Assembly (NCBI RefSeq): GCF_023073355.1
Contig: NZ_JADPJI010000005.1
Location: 620,001-684,000 of the forward strand
Reading direction: 5' to 3'
DNA from: Bradyrhizobium sp. 199
Lineage (GTDB): Bacteria > Pseudomonadota > Alphaproteobacteria > Rhizobiales > Xanthobacteraceae
Length of the DNA: 64,000 nt
The notes under the pieces: generated by a model
What the model saw: only the letters and a program-made list of their open reading frames with translations
What the model was told of the DNA's origin: nothing
Databases searched by the model: none
Shown: positions 1 to 7,555 of the stretch, one piece after another
Layout: each line of letters opens with the position of its first letter
Position numbering within the stretch: position 1 is the first letter of the stretch
Made by a program: the position numbers and the translations under genes

Positions 1-60
1 ACGATTTCCGGGCGCAAACCGGCTGCGCGTTAACCGGCGTGGGACCCGTCACCACGCACG

Positions 61-92
61 AAAAAGGCGGCGTCCGCATCGCGGAGGCCGCC
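61..92 (-). terminator. Intrinsic terminator after the PilZ gene
   Basis: Arms GGCGGC (66-71) and GCCGCC (87-92) continue inward as TCCGC (73-77) and GCGGA (81-85), with one mismatch at 72/86 and a three-base loop. Read on the minus strand, the stem is followed by five T (65-61). It lies about 40 bp past the stop of the leftward PilZ gene. Confidence 0.85.
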
Positions 93-132
93 TCTAGGGC
101 TGGAAATACAGTGGTTTTGACGTCGTCGCGCT

Positions 133-744
133 TTACCGCGCGGTAACGCTCTCTTCGAGTGTTTCGATCGGCTGCGCGTGGACGAACTCCAGGGCGAAGC
201 CGTCTTCGAGGTTTCGGACCACGCGGCCCTGGACCCGGCCGAGCAAAACCGTCGACTTCAGCGGCGGCCGGTTCTCCGCCGCAATGGCAGCACCGGACAA
301 GGACAGGTCGATGATGCGGCAGGTCATCTTGGTGCCGTCCTCGAGCGTCAGCACCGCGATCGGGTTGCGCGGCACGATACGGTCGTGGCGGCGGTCCTCG
401 GGCAAATTGAGGATGTCGCGGTTGGCGAGCCAGGTCAGCTGTGCCGCGAGCTTGTCACGCTTGCGGGGCGTGGCACCGACCGTCATGGCGAAGCCGTTGT
501 CGATGATGCGGGTGATCTTGCCTTCGACCCGGCCGATATGGTCGAGATAGGCGACCACGCGGTCGCCGACATTGCCGATGCCGGGGGCCAGCAGTGCCAG
601 CCCGCCCGGCGACATGTTGATCACCTGGCAGGGGAATTCGCGGCGGTCGGGCAGCATGTAGCGGCCGAGCAGGTGCACTTTCACCCGCTGGAAACGCCGA
701 CGCTCTTCGGCGGCCGGAAGAAATTTTTTGTTCGCCAACGCCAT
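133..744 (-). CDS. Double PilZ domain protein
   Basis: A 203-residue cytoplasmic protein with two tandem PilZ domains, the fold that usually binds cyclic di-GMP and controls motility or polysaccharide export. The first domain opens with RRRFQRVKV and has NMSPGGLAL; the second opens with RRHDRIVPRN and has DLSLSGAAI. Both fit the PilZ pattern of an arginine-rich RxxxR stretch followed by (D/N)xSxxG. I chose the ATG at 744; an in-frame GTG at 798 would add 18 residues that do not look like part of the fold. The gene stands alone and ends at a strong terminator. What it regulates cannot be told from context. That it binds c-di-GMP is inferred from the motifs. Confidence 0.85.
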   Translation of the reverse strand: MALANKKFLPAAEERRRFQRVKVHLLGRYMLPDRREFPCQVINMSPGGLALLAPGIGNVGDRVVAYLDHIGRVEGKITRIIDNGFAMTVGATPRKRDKLAAQLTWLANRDILNLPEDRRHDRIVPRNPIAVLTLEDGTKMTCRIIDLSLSGAAIAAENRPPLKSTVLLGRVQGRVVRNLEDGFALEFVHAQPIETLEESVTAR

Positions 745-802
745 TTTCAACACCCGACCCCCCGCCCGGGCGGAGTCCGGGACGACCCTAAGGTCCACAG
801 GG

Positions 803-817
803 TTAATGCCGCGTTAG
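803..817 (-). promoter_or_regulatory. Near-consensus CtrA-type box
   Basis: The sequence TTAA-TGCCGCG-TTAG lies just upstream of the leftward PilZ gene and matches the CtrA consensus TTAA-N7-TTAA with one mismatch. A link between the cell-cycle regulator and a PilZ protein would be plausible, but the site could be chance. It also overlaps the 3' end of the next gene. Confidence 0.25.
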
Positions 818-1980
818 GATTGGACGCGGCGGTCACGGACAGACACAATGCGCTCGAAAAGCCACATCAAGGGCGGGCAGGCCAGCACCGTCAGTGCGCC
901 CAGGTCGAGCGCGACCGCTGCACTTCCGACCGATTTGGCAAGCCGGCCCGCCACCGCCGGGCCCAGCATCATCGTGGCATAGAAGAGTGTGTAGAACACG
1001 CCCATCCCGATCGCCCTTGTCTCCGGCGCGAGCACGCGGGCGGCCAGGCTCATGATCGGGCCGGCCGGATGGCCGCCGATCAGGCCGATCAGGACGAGGA
1101 TCATGATCACGGCGTCGGACCGGGTCAGCCACGCCAGCAGTCCGGCCACCATGAGGCTGGCCGCGCCCGCCAGCACGAGCGGGCGTTTGAACCGATCGGC
1201 CAGATAGCCGCCCGTCGGCACCGAGATCACCGACAGCCACATCACAAGGCTGATCGCCGATCCCGCCGCCGCAATGCTCCAGCCGCGCTCGGCCAGCAGC
1301 GACGGGCCGAACGAGAAGATCATCGCGAAGCCGACATTGTAGAGACCCCAGATCATACCCGCGACGATCACCGCCAGCAGCGCCAGGGGATCGAGCCGGC
1401 CAGAGCCCACCGCGCTGGCGGTCGCTCCCGGCGGGGGCTGATAGAGCATGATCAGCACGATGCCCATCGCCGTCAGCGCGCCGGCCGCCAGAAACACCGC
1501 GCCTGCGCCGTAGGCGGTGCCGATCGCCGGCAGCACCAGAAGTGAGATCGCAACGCCGGCCGGCCATGAGTTGACGAAGATCGCCATCGCGGTTGCGATC
1601 TCCTTACCCGCGAACCAGTCGGTGCCCATCTTGGTAAGCTGCACCGTCAGCAGCACGCCGCCGGCGCCGGAGCCGAGCCGGCCCGCCAGCTGCCAGCCCC
1701 AGACGTCGGTCGTGGCCATTACGAGGCTGCCCGCCGTCATCAGCAACAGTGCGGCGATCGTCGTCGGCCTGTCGCCAAGCCTTCGGCCGATCGCGCCGCC
1801 CGGCAGCGCCAGCACGACGCCTGGCGCGAAGTAGAGCCCGATCAGGATGCCGATATCGGCCAGCCCGACGCCAAAAGTCTGTTGCAGCAGCGGCGCGACC
1901 GCGGCCACGCTCTGGAATTGGAAGGCGATGGTGAGGCGCACGACGAACAGGATCGCAAGAATGCCCCAGCGATTGCGCAA
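814..1980 (-). CDS. MFS transporter
   Basis: A 388-residue inner membrane protein of the major facilitator superfamily with about twelve hydrophobic segments spread over its whole length. The N-terminal half contains PGGAIGRRLGDRP after the second helix, which corresponds to the MFS loop 2-3 signature (G-x-x-x-D/G-R-x-G-x-R). The C-terminal half repeats it as GGYLADRFKRP. It resembles the cyanate/nitroimidazole-type (CynX-like) subgroup, so small anion or drug export or uptake is possible; the substrate is unknown. The start is a TTG preceded by GGGGGAG at a 7-base distance; the ATG seven bases upstream is in another frame. A second MFS gene follows in the same direction upstream (2033-3280), 53 bp away. 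Confidence 0.85.
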   Translation of the reverse strand: MRNRWGILAILFVVRLTIAFQFQSVAAVAPLLQQTFGVGLADIGILIGLYFAPGVVLALPGGAIGRRLGDRPTTIAALLLMTAGSLVMATTDVWGWQLAGRLGSGAGGVLLTVQLTKMGTDWFAGKEIATAMAIFVNSWPAGVAISLLVLPAIGTAYGAGAVFLAAGALTAMGIVLIMLYQPPPGATASAVGSGRLDPLALLAVIVAGMIWGLYNVGFAMIFSFGPSLLAERGWSIAAAGSAISLVMWLSVISVPTGGYLADRFKRPLVLAGAASLMVAGLLAWLTRSDAVIMILVLIGLIGGHPAGPIMSLAARVLAPETRAIGMGVFYTLFYATMMLGPAVAGRLAKSVGSAAVALDLGALTVLACPPLMWLFERIVSVRDRRVQS

Positions 1981-2032
1981 CGTTCATCTCCCCCGAGCCC
2001 TGTGCCGAGCGTGCGGTGGAGAGAGGCCGGAG

Positions 2033-3280
2033 TCAACCGACTGTCTTCTTCGCCGCGCGCCGATACAGCAGACACAACAGCGCCAGCAGCACCGCGGCCG
2101 ACAGCCCGAGCGACCAGTGGATGCCGATCGCCGCGCCTGATAGCCCAACCGTGATGCCGCTGAAGGCCCGCATCCCGAGCCCGGCCATATTATAGAGTCC
2201 GACGACGCGGCCGCGGATGTCGTGCGGCGCATTCAGCTGCACCAGAGCCTGCGCCATGGTGTTGAACGACAGCTCGAAGAAGCCCGCGCAGAACAAGAGC
2301 GCGATTGCAACCGGATAGATCGGCACCACGGCGAAGCCGAGCAGCGCCACGCTCCAGAGCATCGCGAGCATGATCGCGGTGCGCGGCGTGCCCTTGAGGC
2401 GTCCCCAGGATTCCAGCGCAATGCCGGCGAGCAGCGCGCCGGCGGCGTCGGCCGCGAGCAGCACGCTATAGGAGACGCCGGGATCGCCATGGCCGAGATC
2501 GCCGGCATAGCCCGGCATCTGGGCGTGGTAGGCATTGCCGATCATGAACGAGGTGAGGCCGGCAAGCCACGTCATCGCGGTCAGCACCGGCTGGGTTCCG
2601 ATGGCGCGGATGGTCAGCACGATGTCGGCAAGGCCGCGCACGGCAAAGCGTCGCACCGCCGCGCTATTGTCGCGCATCGGCGCCCAGAACAGCCACAGCA
2701 ACATCGGCAGATAGAATAGCGTGTTGAAGATGATGCCGTGCGAGGTGCCGAGCGTCAGCATGATAATTCCCCCGACGGCAGGTCCAACCAGGATGCCGAG
2801 ATAGCGGGCCATCGCGTTCAGCCGCACCGCGCTTGGAAGGTCGGCGGGGCCGACGAGGTCGTACAGCAGCAGCTGGTTCGGCGTCTGCCACAACACGCCG
2901 GCGCAGCCATGGATCACCAGCAGCAGCATCGCGTGCCACATCTGGATCGTGTCGGTGATGAAGAAGAAGCCCCATCCGCTTGATGCCACAATGAACAGCA
3001 GCATGCCGCACTGGATGATACGGCGGGGATCGAACCGGTCGGCGAGCCCGCCAACCGCGACCGAGAACAGCAGAAACGGCAACCAGTGCGACAGCACCGC
3101 AAAGCCCGCCAGCGCCGGCGAATGGAATTTCTGGAAGACCACCCAATAGCTGATCACATGTTCGATGTTGTCGGCCATCATCGCCAGCACATAAGCCATG
3201 AACTGGAGCCGGTACGGCACCGACTTCATCGCCGCGAACGAGCCGGACGCAGCGACGGGATTTTGGGGCAGGGGGTTCAA
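2033..3280 (-). CDS. MFS_3-type exporter
   Basis: A 415-residue, roughly twelve-helix membrane protein. The segment VGGLADRFDPRRI after the second helix is the MFS loop 2-3 motif. The overall pattern (the GPAVGGIIM stretch and late IRGRVVGLYNMAGLG) fits the MFS_3 group that includes the enterobactin exporter EntS. Export of a small molecule across the inner membrane is likely, but the substrate is not evident. No siderophore genes lie nearby. The start is a TTG at 3280 with AGGTGA upstream; an internal ATG 17 codons later is the alternative. It probably forms a short leftward unit with the MFS gene at 814-1980. Confidence 0.82.
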   Translation of the reverse strand: MNPLPQNPVAASGSFAAMKSVPYRLQFMAYVLAMMADNIEHVISYWVVFQKFHSPALAGFAVLSHWLPFLLFSVAVGGLADRFDPRRIIQCGMLLFIVASSGWGFFFITDTIQMWHAMLLLVIHGCAGVLWQTPNQLLLYDLVGPADLPSAVRLNAMARYLGILVGPAVGGIIMLTLGTSHGIIFNTLFYLPMLLWLFWAPMRDNSAAVRRFAVRGLADIVLTIRAIGTQPVLTAMTWLAGLTSFMIGNAYHAQMPGYAGDLGHGDPGVSYSVLLAADAAGALLAGIALESWGRLKGTPRTAIMLAMLWSVALLGFAVVPIYPVAIALLFCAGFFELSFNTMAQALVQLNAPHDIRGRVVGLYNMAGLGMRAFSGITVGLSGAAIGIHWSLGLSAAVLLALLCLLYRRAAKKTVG

Positions 3281-3407
3281 GCGATCACCTGGGTGAGACC
3301 CTTGCGGCCTTACACGTTCGCCGGACGGCGCTCAAGATACTTGGGTGTGCTCGAACATCAGCCATGCAATGCTGCGGCGGCCGTCGTGGTCGACTACGAG
3401 TGCAGCT

Positions 3408-3887
3408 CTACGCCAGCGACTTCACGTACACCGCATACGGCACGCCCAAAATGTCCGGCGCGTCGCCAACCCTGGCAAATCCCATCCGCAGATACATCGG
3501 CAGCGCGACCGTCATGATCGGCGTCGTATGCAGGGCGATGACGCCAGACTGGTCACGCTCGGCCCGGCGAAGGCACTCTTCGGTCAGTTGCCGGCCGATG
3601 CTTTGGCCGCGCGCGAGGGGATCGACCACGAGCATGCGGATGACCGGCCAGGCCGGATCGAAGAAGGCAGCCTTCGGTGCTTGCGGGTCGACATAGGCGA
3701 CCGCGCCGACGATGCGCCCGCCATCCTCGGCCACGATGATCTCGCCGGTCCTGGCAAGCTCCGGCATTTTTGCGACATGGGTTCTGAACAAGGGCCAGTC
3801 GGAATAATGCTGCTCGAATTCCGCGAACGCCGCCAGCGCGACGCGCACGACCGCCTCGGCATCATCGGCACGATAATCACGCAGCAT
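3408..3887 (-). CDS. GNAT family N-acetyltransferase
   Basis: A 159-residue protein that fills one GNAT domain. It begins MLRDYRADDAEAVVRV, the typical first strand and helix, and carries motif A as IRMLVVDPLARGQSIG, where the R-G-Q-S-I-G loop binds the pyrophosphate of acetyl-CoA. The later segment TTPIMTVALPMYLRMGF is the usual tyrosine-containing C-terminal helix followed by Y-x-R-x-G-F. It should transfer an acetyl group to an amine, but the substrate is unknown. A palindromic repeat lies directly upstream, and the gene is oriented against the dehydrogenase that follows. Confidence 0.88.
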   Translation of the reverse strand: MLRDYRADDAEAVVRVALAAFAEFEQHYSDWPLFRTHVAKMPELARTGEIIVAEDGGRIVGAVAYVDPQAPKAAFFDPAWPVIRMLVVDPLARGQSIGRQLTEECLRRAERDQSGVIALHTTPIMTVALPMYLRMGFARVGDAPDILGVPYAVYVKSLA

Positions 3888-3904
3888 TGGCGCAGCCCTC
3901 CTTT

Positions 3905-4005
3905 GTAGCCGGGATGAGCGCAGCTATCCGGGGCCGTCGCTCCCGCATGTCGCTTCCGCCTTCGCTCGTTGAGCTACGGCGGACAAGTCGCCTCATGCGG
4001 GCTAC
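3905..4005. repeat. Palindromic GTAGCC...GGCTAC intergenic element, copy 1
   Basis: This intergenic element starts GTAGCCGGGATGAGCGCAGC and ends GCGGGCTAC, so its two ends are inverted repeats of each other. A closely related 71-bp copy lies at 5748-5818. The GTAGCC(C)GGATG core is a dispersed Bradyrhizobium element by recollection. Two copies within 2 kb are directly visible here. Confidence 0.7.
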
Positions 4006-4098
4006 GAGACCGCCGGCTTGGCATGCGCGCGCATCTCACATACGCTTCGCCTCAGCCCGCACCAATCGATCATAACAGACGGGTATTGGGGAACAGCC

Positions 4099-5250
4099 AT
4101 GCTAGAGATTCGCGTCTGCACCCATGCTGGTCCCGGCTCGGAGCCCGTCATCCGCACCGTGCCGTGGCCGAAGGTCGGCCGCAAGGCCGCGCTGATCAAG
4201 GTCGGCGCCTGCGGTGTCTGCGGCACCGACTTGCACATCCTGAAAGGTCATTGGCCGAAGCCGCTGCCCTGGCCGTTCACGCTCGGTCACGAACTCGGCG
4301 GCATCATCGTCGAATGCGGCGAGGAGTTCACCGAGGACTTCATGAGCAAGCCGCTGAAGGTCGGCTCGAAGGTGATGATCCCGCCGCTGATGCCGTGCGG
4401 CCATTGCTATTACTGCATCCATTATCCGCAAACCGCCAACAAGTGCCTGACGCCGGTCTATTACGGCCGCTATCTCGGCTTCGACAAGGCGCCGCACATG
4501 TGGGGCGGCTGGGCCGAATATGTCTATGTCGATCTCGACATGCTGCCGGGCACCAAGATCTACAAGCTGCCCGACGACATGTCGCTGCGACTGGGGGCGC
4601 TGTCCGAGCCGCTGACCTCCTGCATCCGCGCCTTCAACCGCGCCAGCCGCGCCGGCGGTTTCAGTTGGGGTGATACGGTGGTGATCCAGGGCTCGGGTCC
4701 GATCGGCATTTTGGCGGTCGCGGCCGCAACGGAGATGGGGGCAGGGCGCGTGATCTGCGTCGGGGCGCCGGAGGAGCCGCGGCTCAAGCTCGCCCGTGAG
4801 TTCGGCGCGGAGGCGACCGTCAACATCGAGGAGATCAAATCGCCGCAGGAGCGCATTGCGCGCGTGCGCGAGATCGTGGGCGGCTTCGGTGCCGATCTCG
4901 TGATGGACTGCTCGGGCCATCCCACGGCAGGCCCGGAGGGCATCGAGATGCTGCGCGACGGCGGCACCTATGTCGAGATGGGCCAGTTCACCGATGCCGG
5001 CTCGATCGACACCTCCTGGCACCGCATCTGCACCAAGGATCTCAACGTGCTCGGATCCTGGGGCTTTACCGGCAACGACCTGCCGCTCGGCGTCGACATG
5101 CTTTATCGGACGGCGAACAAATATCCCTGGCTGAAGATGCAGACGATCTATCCGTTCACGGAAGAGGGCGTCGCGCAGGCGGTGCGGGACGCGATGGCGA
5201 TGAAGACGGTGAAGTCGACCATCGTGCCATGGCCGGAATTGGTGGAGTAG
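4099..5250 (+). CDS. Zinc-dependent alcohol dehydrogenase (MDR family)
   Basis: A 383-residue medium-chain dehydrogenase. The N-terminal GroES-like part has the catalytic zinc ligands Cys41 (in GACGVCGTDLH) and His64-Glu65 (TLGHELGG). The structural zinc lobe has Cys100, Cys103, Cys106 and Cys116, with a spacing before the last cysteine longer than the usual seven residues. The Rossmann part carries GSGPIG near residue 196 for NAD(P) binding. It should oxidise an alcohol or sugar alcohol; the threonine/sorbitol dehydrogenase-like layout gives no exact substrate. The ATG at 4099 was chosen over an upstream in-frame ATG because it matches where the domain begins. The DUF5680 gene starts three bases after the stop, so the two are cotranscribed. 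Confidence 0.88.
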   Translation: MLEIRVCTHAGPGSEPVIRTVPWPKVGRKAALIKVGACGVCGTDLHILKGHWPKPLPWPFTLGHELGGIIVECGEEFTEDFMSKPLKVGSKVMIPPLMPCGHCYYCIHYPQTANKCLTPVYYGRYLGFDKAPHMWGGWAEYVYVDLDMLPGTKIYKLPDDMSLRLGALSEPLTSCIRAFNRASRAGGFSWGDTVVIQGSGPIGILAVAAATEMGAGRVICVGAPEEPRLKLAREFGAEATVNIEEIKSPQERIARVREIVGGFGADLVMDCSGHPTAGPEGIEMLRDGGTYVEMGQFTDAGSIDTSWHRICTKDLNVLGSWGFTGNDLPLGVDMLYRTANKYPWLKMQTIYPFTEEGVAQAVRDAMAMKTVKSTIVPWPELVE

Positions 5251-5253
5251 AAG

Positions 5254-5736
5254 ATGCCAGCGATCCCGCACGATCTCGCGGCGTTCCTGGTCGAGGCCAA
5301 GCTGCGCACCTATGCCGGCCGCGATGACGATGCGACCATGACTTCGCCGTTGCTCGCTGGCTCCAAACAGCTCGAGCATCGCGCGCCGCCTTATATCTAT
5401 CGCGATATCTATTTCGGGATGGGATTTTTCGTCGGACAGGAGACCGTGTCGCGAGACGAACGTGTGATCTGGTCGATGAGCTACAGCGGCGGCGTCCGCG
5501 CGGAGATCAGGGATCGGCAGACCTTCCTCGCGATCTACCAATTCCTGCGCCAGGCGCTGCTCGGCGTACGGGTCGAGCAGCCCTACCGGGGACCGCCTCT
5601 GTTCGCGCAGGCGGACATGATTTATCGGAACGAAGTCGAAGGCGCGCTCGATCGTTTCCATGGCGTCGAGACGATTGCGCGGCTTGATGGTGCCAAGCTC
5701 TACGAGCTGCGCTATGGTGGCGGGCTGCTGCGTTAG
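5254..5736 (+). CDS. DUF5680 domain protein
   Basis: A 160-residue soluble protein matching the DUF5680 family as I remember it: an early FLVEAKLRTYAG segment, then YRDIYFGMGFFVGQE and VIWSMSYSGGV. The function of the family is not established. There is no signal peptide or membrane segment. It begins three bases after the stop of the zinc dehydrogenase, so it is almost certainly translated from the same message. It may act on or protect a product of that enzyme, though that is only inference from position. Confidence 0.8.
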   Translation: MPAIPHDLAAFLVEAKLRTYAGRDDDATMTSPLLAGSKQLEHRAPPYIYRDIYFGMGFFVGQETVSRDERVIWSMSYSGGVRAEIRDRQTFLAIYQFLRQALLGVRVEQPYRGPPLFAQADMIYRNEVEGALDRFHGVETIARLDGAKLYELRYGGGLLR

Positions 5737-5747
5737 TCTCCACCCTT

Positions 5748-5818
5748 GTAGCCCGGATGGAGCGAAGCGTAATCCGGGGCCGCCGGTCCCGCATTCAGTT
5801 TCGCTTCACGCGGGCTAC
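5748..5818. repeat. Palindromic GTAGCC...GGCTAC intergenic element, copy 2
   Basis: The element begins GTAGCCCGGATGGAGCGAAG and ends CGCGGGCTAC, forming a long imperfect hairpin with inverted ends. It is the same family as 3905-4005. It sits between the DUF5680 gene and the glyoxalase-fold gene and may end or stabilise the upstream transcript. Confidence 0.75.
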
Positions 5819-5844
5819 GAGCCGGAGTGTGGAAGAAGGCCATC

Positions 5845-6261
5845 ATGACAACCGAACAAGCCCTGCGCGCTCGCTCCCCCTTCCACGGCATCCGCGCGAT
5901 CGACTACACCGTCATCTTCGTGCGCGATATGGCCGAGATGCGCCGGTTCTATGAGGACGTTCTCGCCTTATCCCTGCTACGTGAGCTTTCGCCGAACTGG
6001 ATCGAGTTCGGCATCGGCCCCAACACGCTGGCGTTGGCACGGCCGCACCGCACTGCTGCTGATGCGCCGATGCCGGCGGGCAGTGCCTCGCTCCAACTGG
6101 CCTTCAAGGTTTCCGCGGCCGAAGTCGATGCGTGCGCCGACGAACTCGTGCGGCAAGGGGTTGCGCTGCTATCGCCGCCGACGAACCAAACCTTCGGCCA
6201 TCGCACCCTGTTCTTCCGCGATCCCGACGGCAATCTGCTGGAGATCTATGCGGAGATCTGA
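5845..6261 (+). CDS. VOC family (glyoxalase-fold) protein
   Basis: A 138-residue protein of the vicinal oxygen chelate superfamily, which includes glyoxalases, ring-cleavage dioxygenases and antibiotic-binding proteins. The first half-module opens with AIDYTVIFVRDMAEMRRFYE. The second half-module ends with HRTLFFRDPDGNLLEIYAE, where the final glutamate is a usual metal ligand. The single-domain length fits a metal-binding member of the glyoxalase/bleomycin resistance type, but the reaction is not identifiable. The ATG at 5845 has AAGAAGG five bases upstream, better than an in-frame GTG-like start 18 bases earlier. Confidence 0.85.
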   Translation: MTTEQALRARSPFHGIRAIDYTVIFVRDMAEMRRFYEDVLALSLLRELSPNWIEFGIGPNTLALARPHRTAADAPMPAGSASLQLAFKVSAAEVDACADELVRQGVALLSPPTNQTFGHRTLFFRDPDGNLLEIYAEI

Positions 6262-6361
6262 CGAGCGATGCCCAAAAAGTTCCATCTGATTTCCCCGAAC
6301 TATTCACGCCGAGGTGAAACTTAGGCCCAAGCTCCCGCTTTGACTTTGCGGGAGAGGTGCC

Positions 6362-6874
6362 GTGAAGCGAATCCTGAAACCACTCACTTACATCCTCGCT
6401 GCGATCTACTTCCTGGTGGATGCGGTCTTCATGGCCGTGGCCAAGCCGATTTCGCGCTGGATGGAGCGACATCTAGTATTGGAGCGACTCCGAACCTGGA
6501 TCAGGTCGCTGCCGCCTTATGCGTCGCTCGCCCTGTTTTCCGTGCCCGTGATCATTCTGGAGCCGGTCAAGCCGGTGGCGGCGTACCTCGCCGCAACTGG
6601 CCAGGTTGTCAGCGGTGCTGTGACTTTCATCGTCGGCGAACTGCTCAAGCTGGTGCTGGTCGAACGCCTGTTCCACCTCACGCGTGACAAGCTGATGAGG
6701 ATTCCGGCTTTCGCCTGGGCGTACGGGAAGTTCGCGGAGGTGAGGGCGTGGATACAAGCAACCGAAGCCTGGCGCGCTATCCGTGTCGTGAGCCGCGCGG
6801 TGAGGGACAGTGTTGCGCGGGCAAGAGCAAGGCTGGTCAGCAGCTTCAGCAGACTGGCGACGTCTCGGGATTAA
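6362..6874 (+). CDS. Membrane protein of unknown function
   Basis: A 170-residue protein with one hydrophobic segment near the N-terminus (TYILAAIYFLVDAVFMAVA), a second around residues 54-66 (ASLALFSVPVIIL) and a third near 75-95. A long basic tail rich in arginine follows. The start is a GTG with GGGAGAGG upstream. I do not recognise the family with certainty; it looks like a small conserved rhizobial membrane protein. The basic tail probably faces the cytoplasm. It faces a convergent cupin gene, whose stop is 47 bp away. Confidence 0.7.
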   Translation: MKRILKPLTYILAAIYFLVDAVFMAVAKPISRWMERHLVLERLRTWIRSLPPYASLALFSVPVIILEPVKPVAAYLAATGQVVSGAVTFIVGELLKLVLVERLFHLTRDKLMRIPAFAWAYGKFAEVRAWIQATEAWRAIRVVSRAVRDSVARARARLVSSFSRLATSRD

Positions 6875-6921
6875 AGGAGCGGCTGCGCGAATTGTTCTCG
6901 CATCGCCCGGCGATACGCCTC

Positions 6922-7275
6922 CTACACGAGCTTGCGCGCCGCGGCAGTCGCCTTGTCGCCCGTGTTCGGAGTGCCGGTCGGTTCGATCAGCATCAGGTGA
7001 ACCTCCTCGCGTGCCACCGGGCGATGCTCGACCCCTTTGGGCACGACGTAGAGCTCGCCCGGACCGAGCGTCACGGTGCGGTCTCGCAACTCGATGTCCA
7101 GACGGCCTTTCAGGACGAGAAAGAAATCGTCGGTGTCGTCGTGTTTGTGCCAGGTGAATTCGCCCATCACCTTCACCACCATCACGTCGCAATCATTGAA
7201 GGTCGTGACCGTCCGCGGCGACCAATGGTCGTGAAAAGTCGCGAGCTTGTCGGCGAGCGATATGCTGTCGGCCAT
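6922..7275 (-). CDS. Cupin domain protein
   Basis: A 117-residue single-domain cupin. Motif 1 is visible as GEFTWHKHDDTDDFFLVLKG, with the metal-binding H-x-H and the following acidic residue. Motif 2 is PGELYVVPKGVEHRPVA, with the final histidine ligand. Such stand-alone cupins may be dioxygenases, isomerases or simple ligand binders, and the sequence does not decide which. The ATG at 7275 has AAAGGGGG just upstream and fits the domain start. A longer in-frame ORF to 7422 has no support. Confidence 0.87.
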   Translation of the reverse strand: MADSISLADKLATFHDHWSPRTVTTFNDCDVMVVKVMGEFTWHKHDDTDDFFLVLKGRLDIELRDRTVTLGPGELYVVPKGVEHRPVAREEVHLMLIEPTGTPNTGDKATAAARKLV

Positions 7276-7555
7276 GTGTCCCCCTTTGCTCCTCGTGAGG
7301 CACAATCTGGGAAGGGATGGCCGAGGCGACAAGACCCTATCCGTTAACCTGTCCGAAGTGGCGCAAAGCCAGCTGCAACCTTTAGGCGCGGCTCTTTTTG
7401 CGAAGCCATGCATCATAGGCATGGTGATTTCCGAGCGTTTGGCGTAAAGAGCGGCCAGATCAAATCCAGCGTGCGGCCGGGCCGTTTGCCCCCCACGAGC
7501 TCAGGCCCGCCGGTTCACCGTTTGCGCGCCTGAATTAACCAAGGTTTTCCATCCC

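Noticed and set aside
178..1545. A 455-codon plus-strand ORF over the PilZ and MFS genes
   Set aside because: It lies opposite two well-supported genes and has the composition of a shadow frame.
4102..5661. A 519-codon minus-strand ORF opposite the dehydrogenase
   Set aside because: The plus strand has all zinc and NAD motifs; the minus frame has none.
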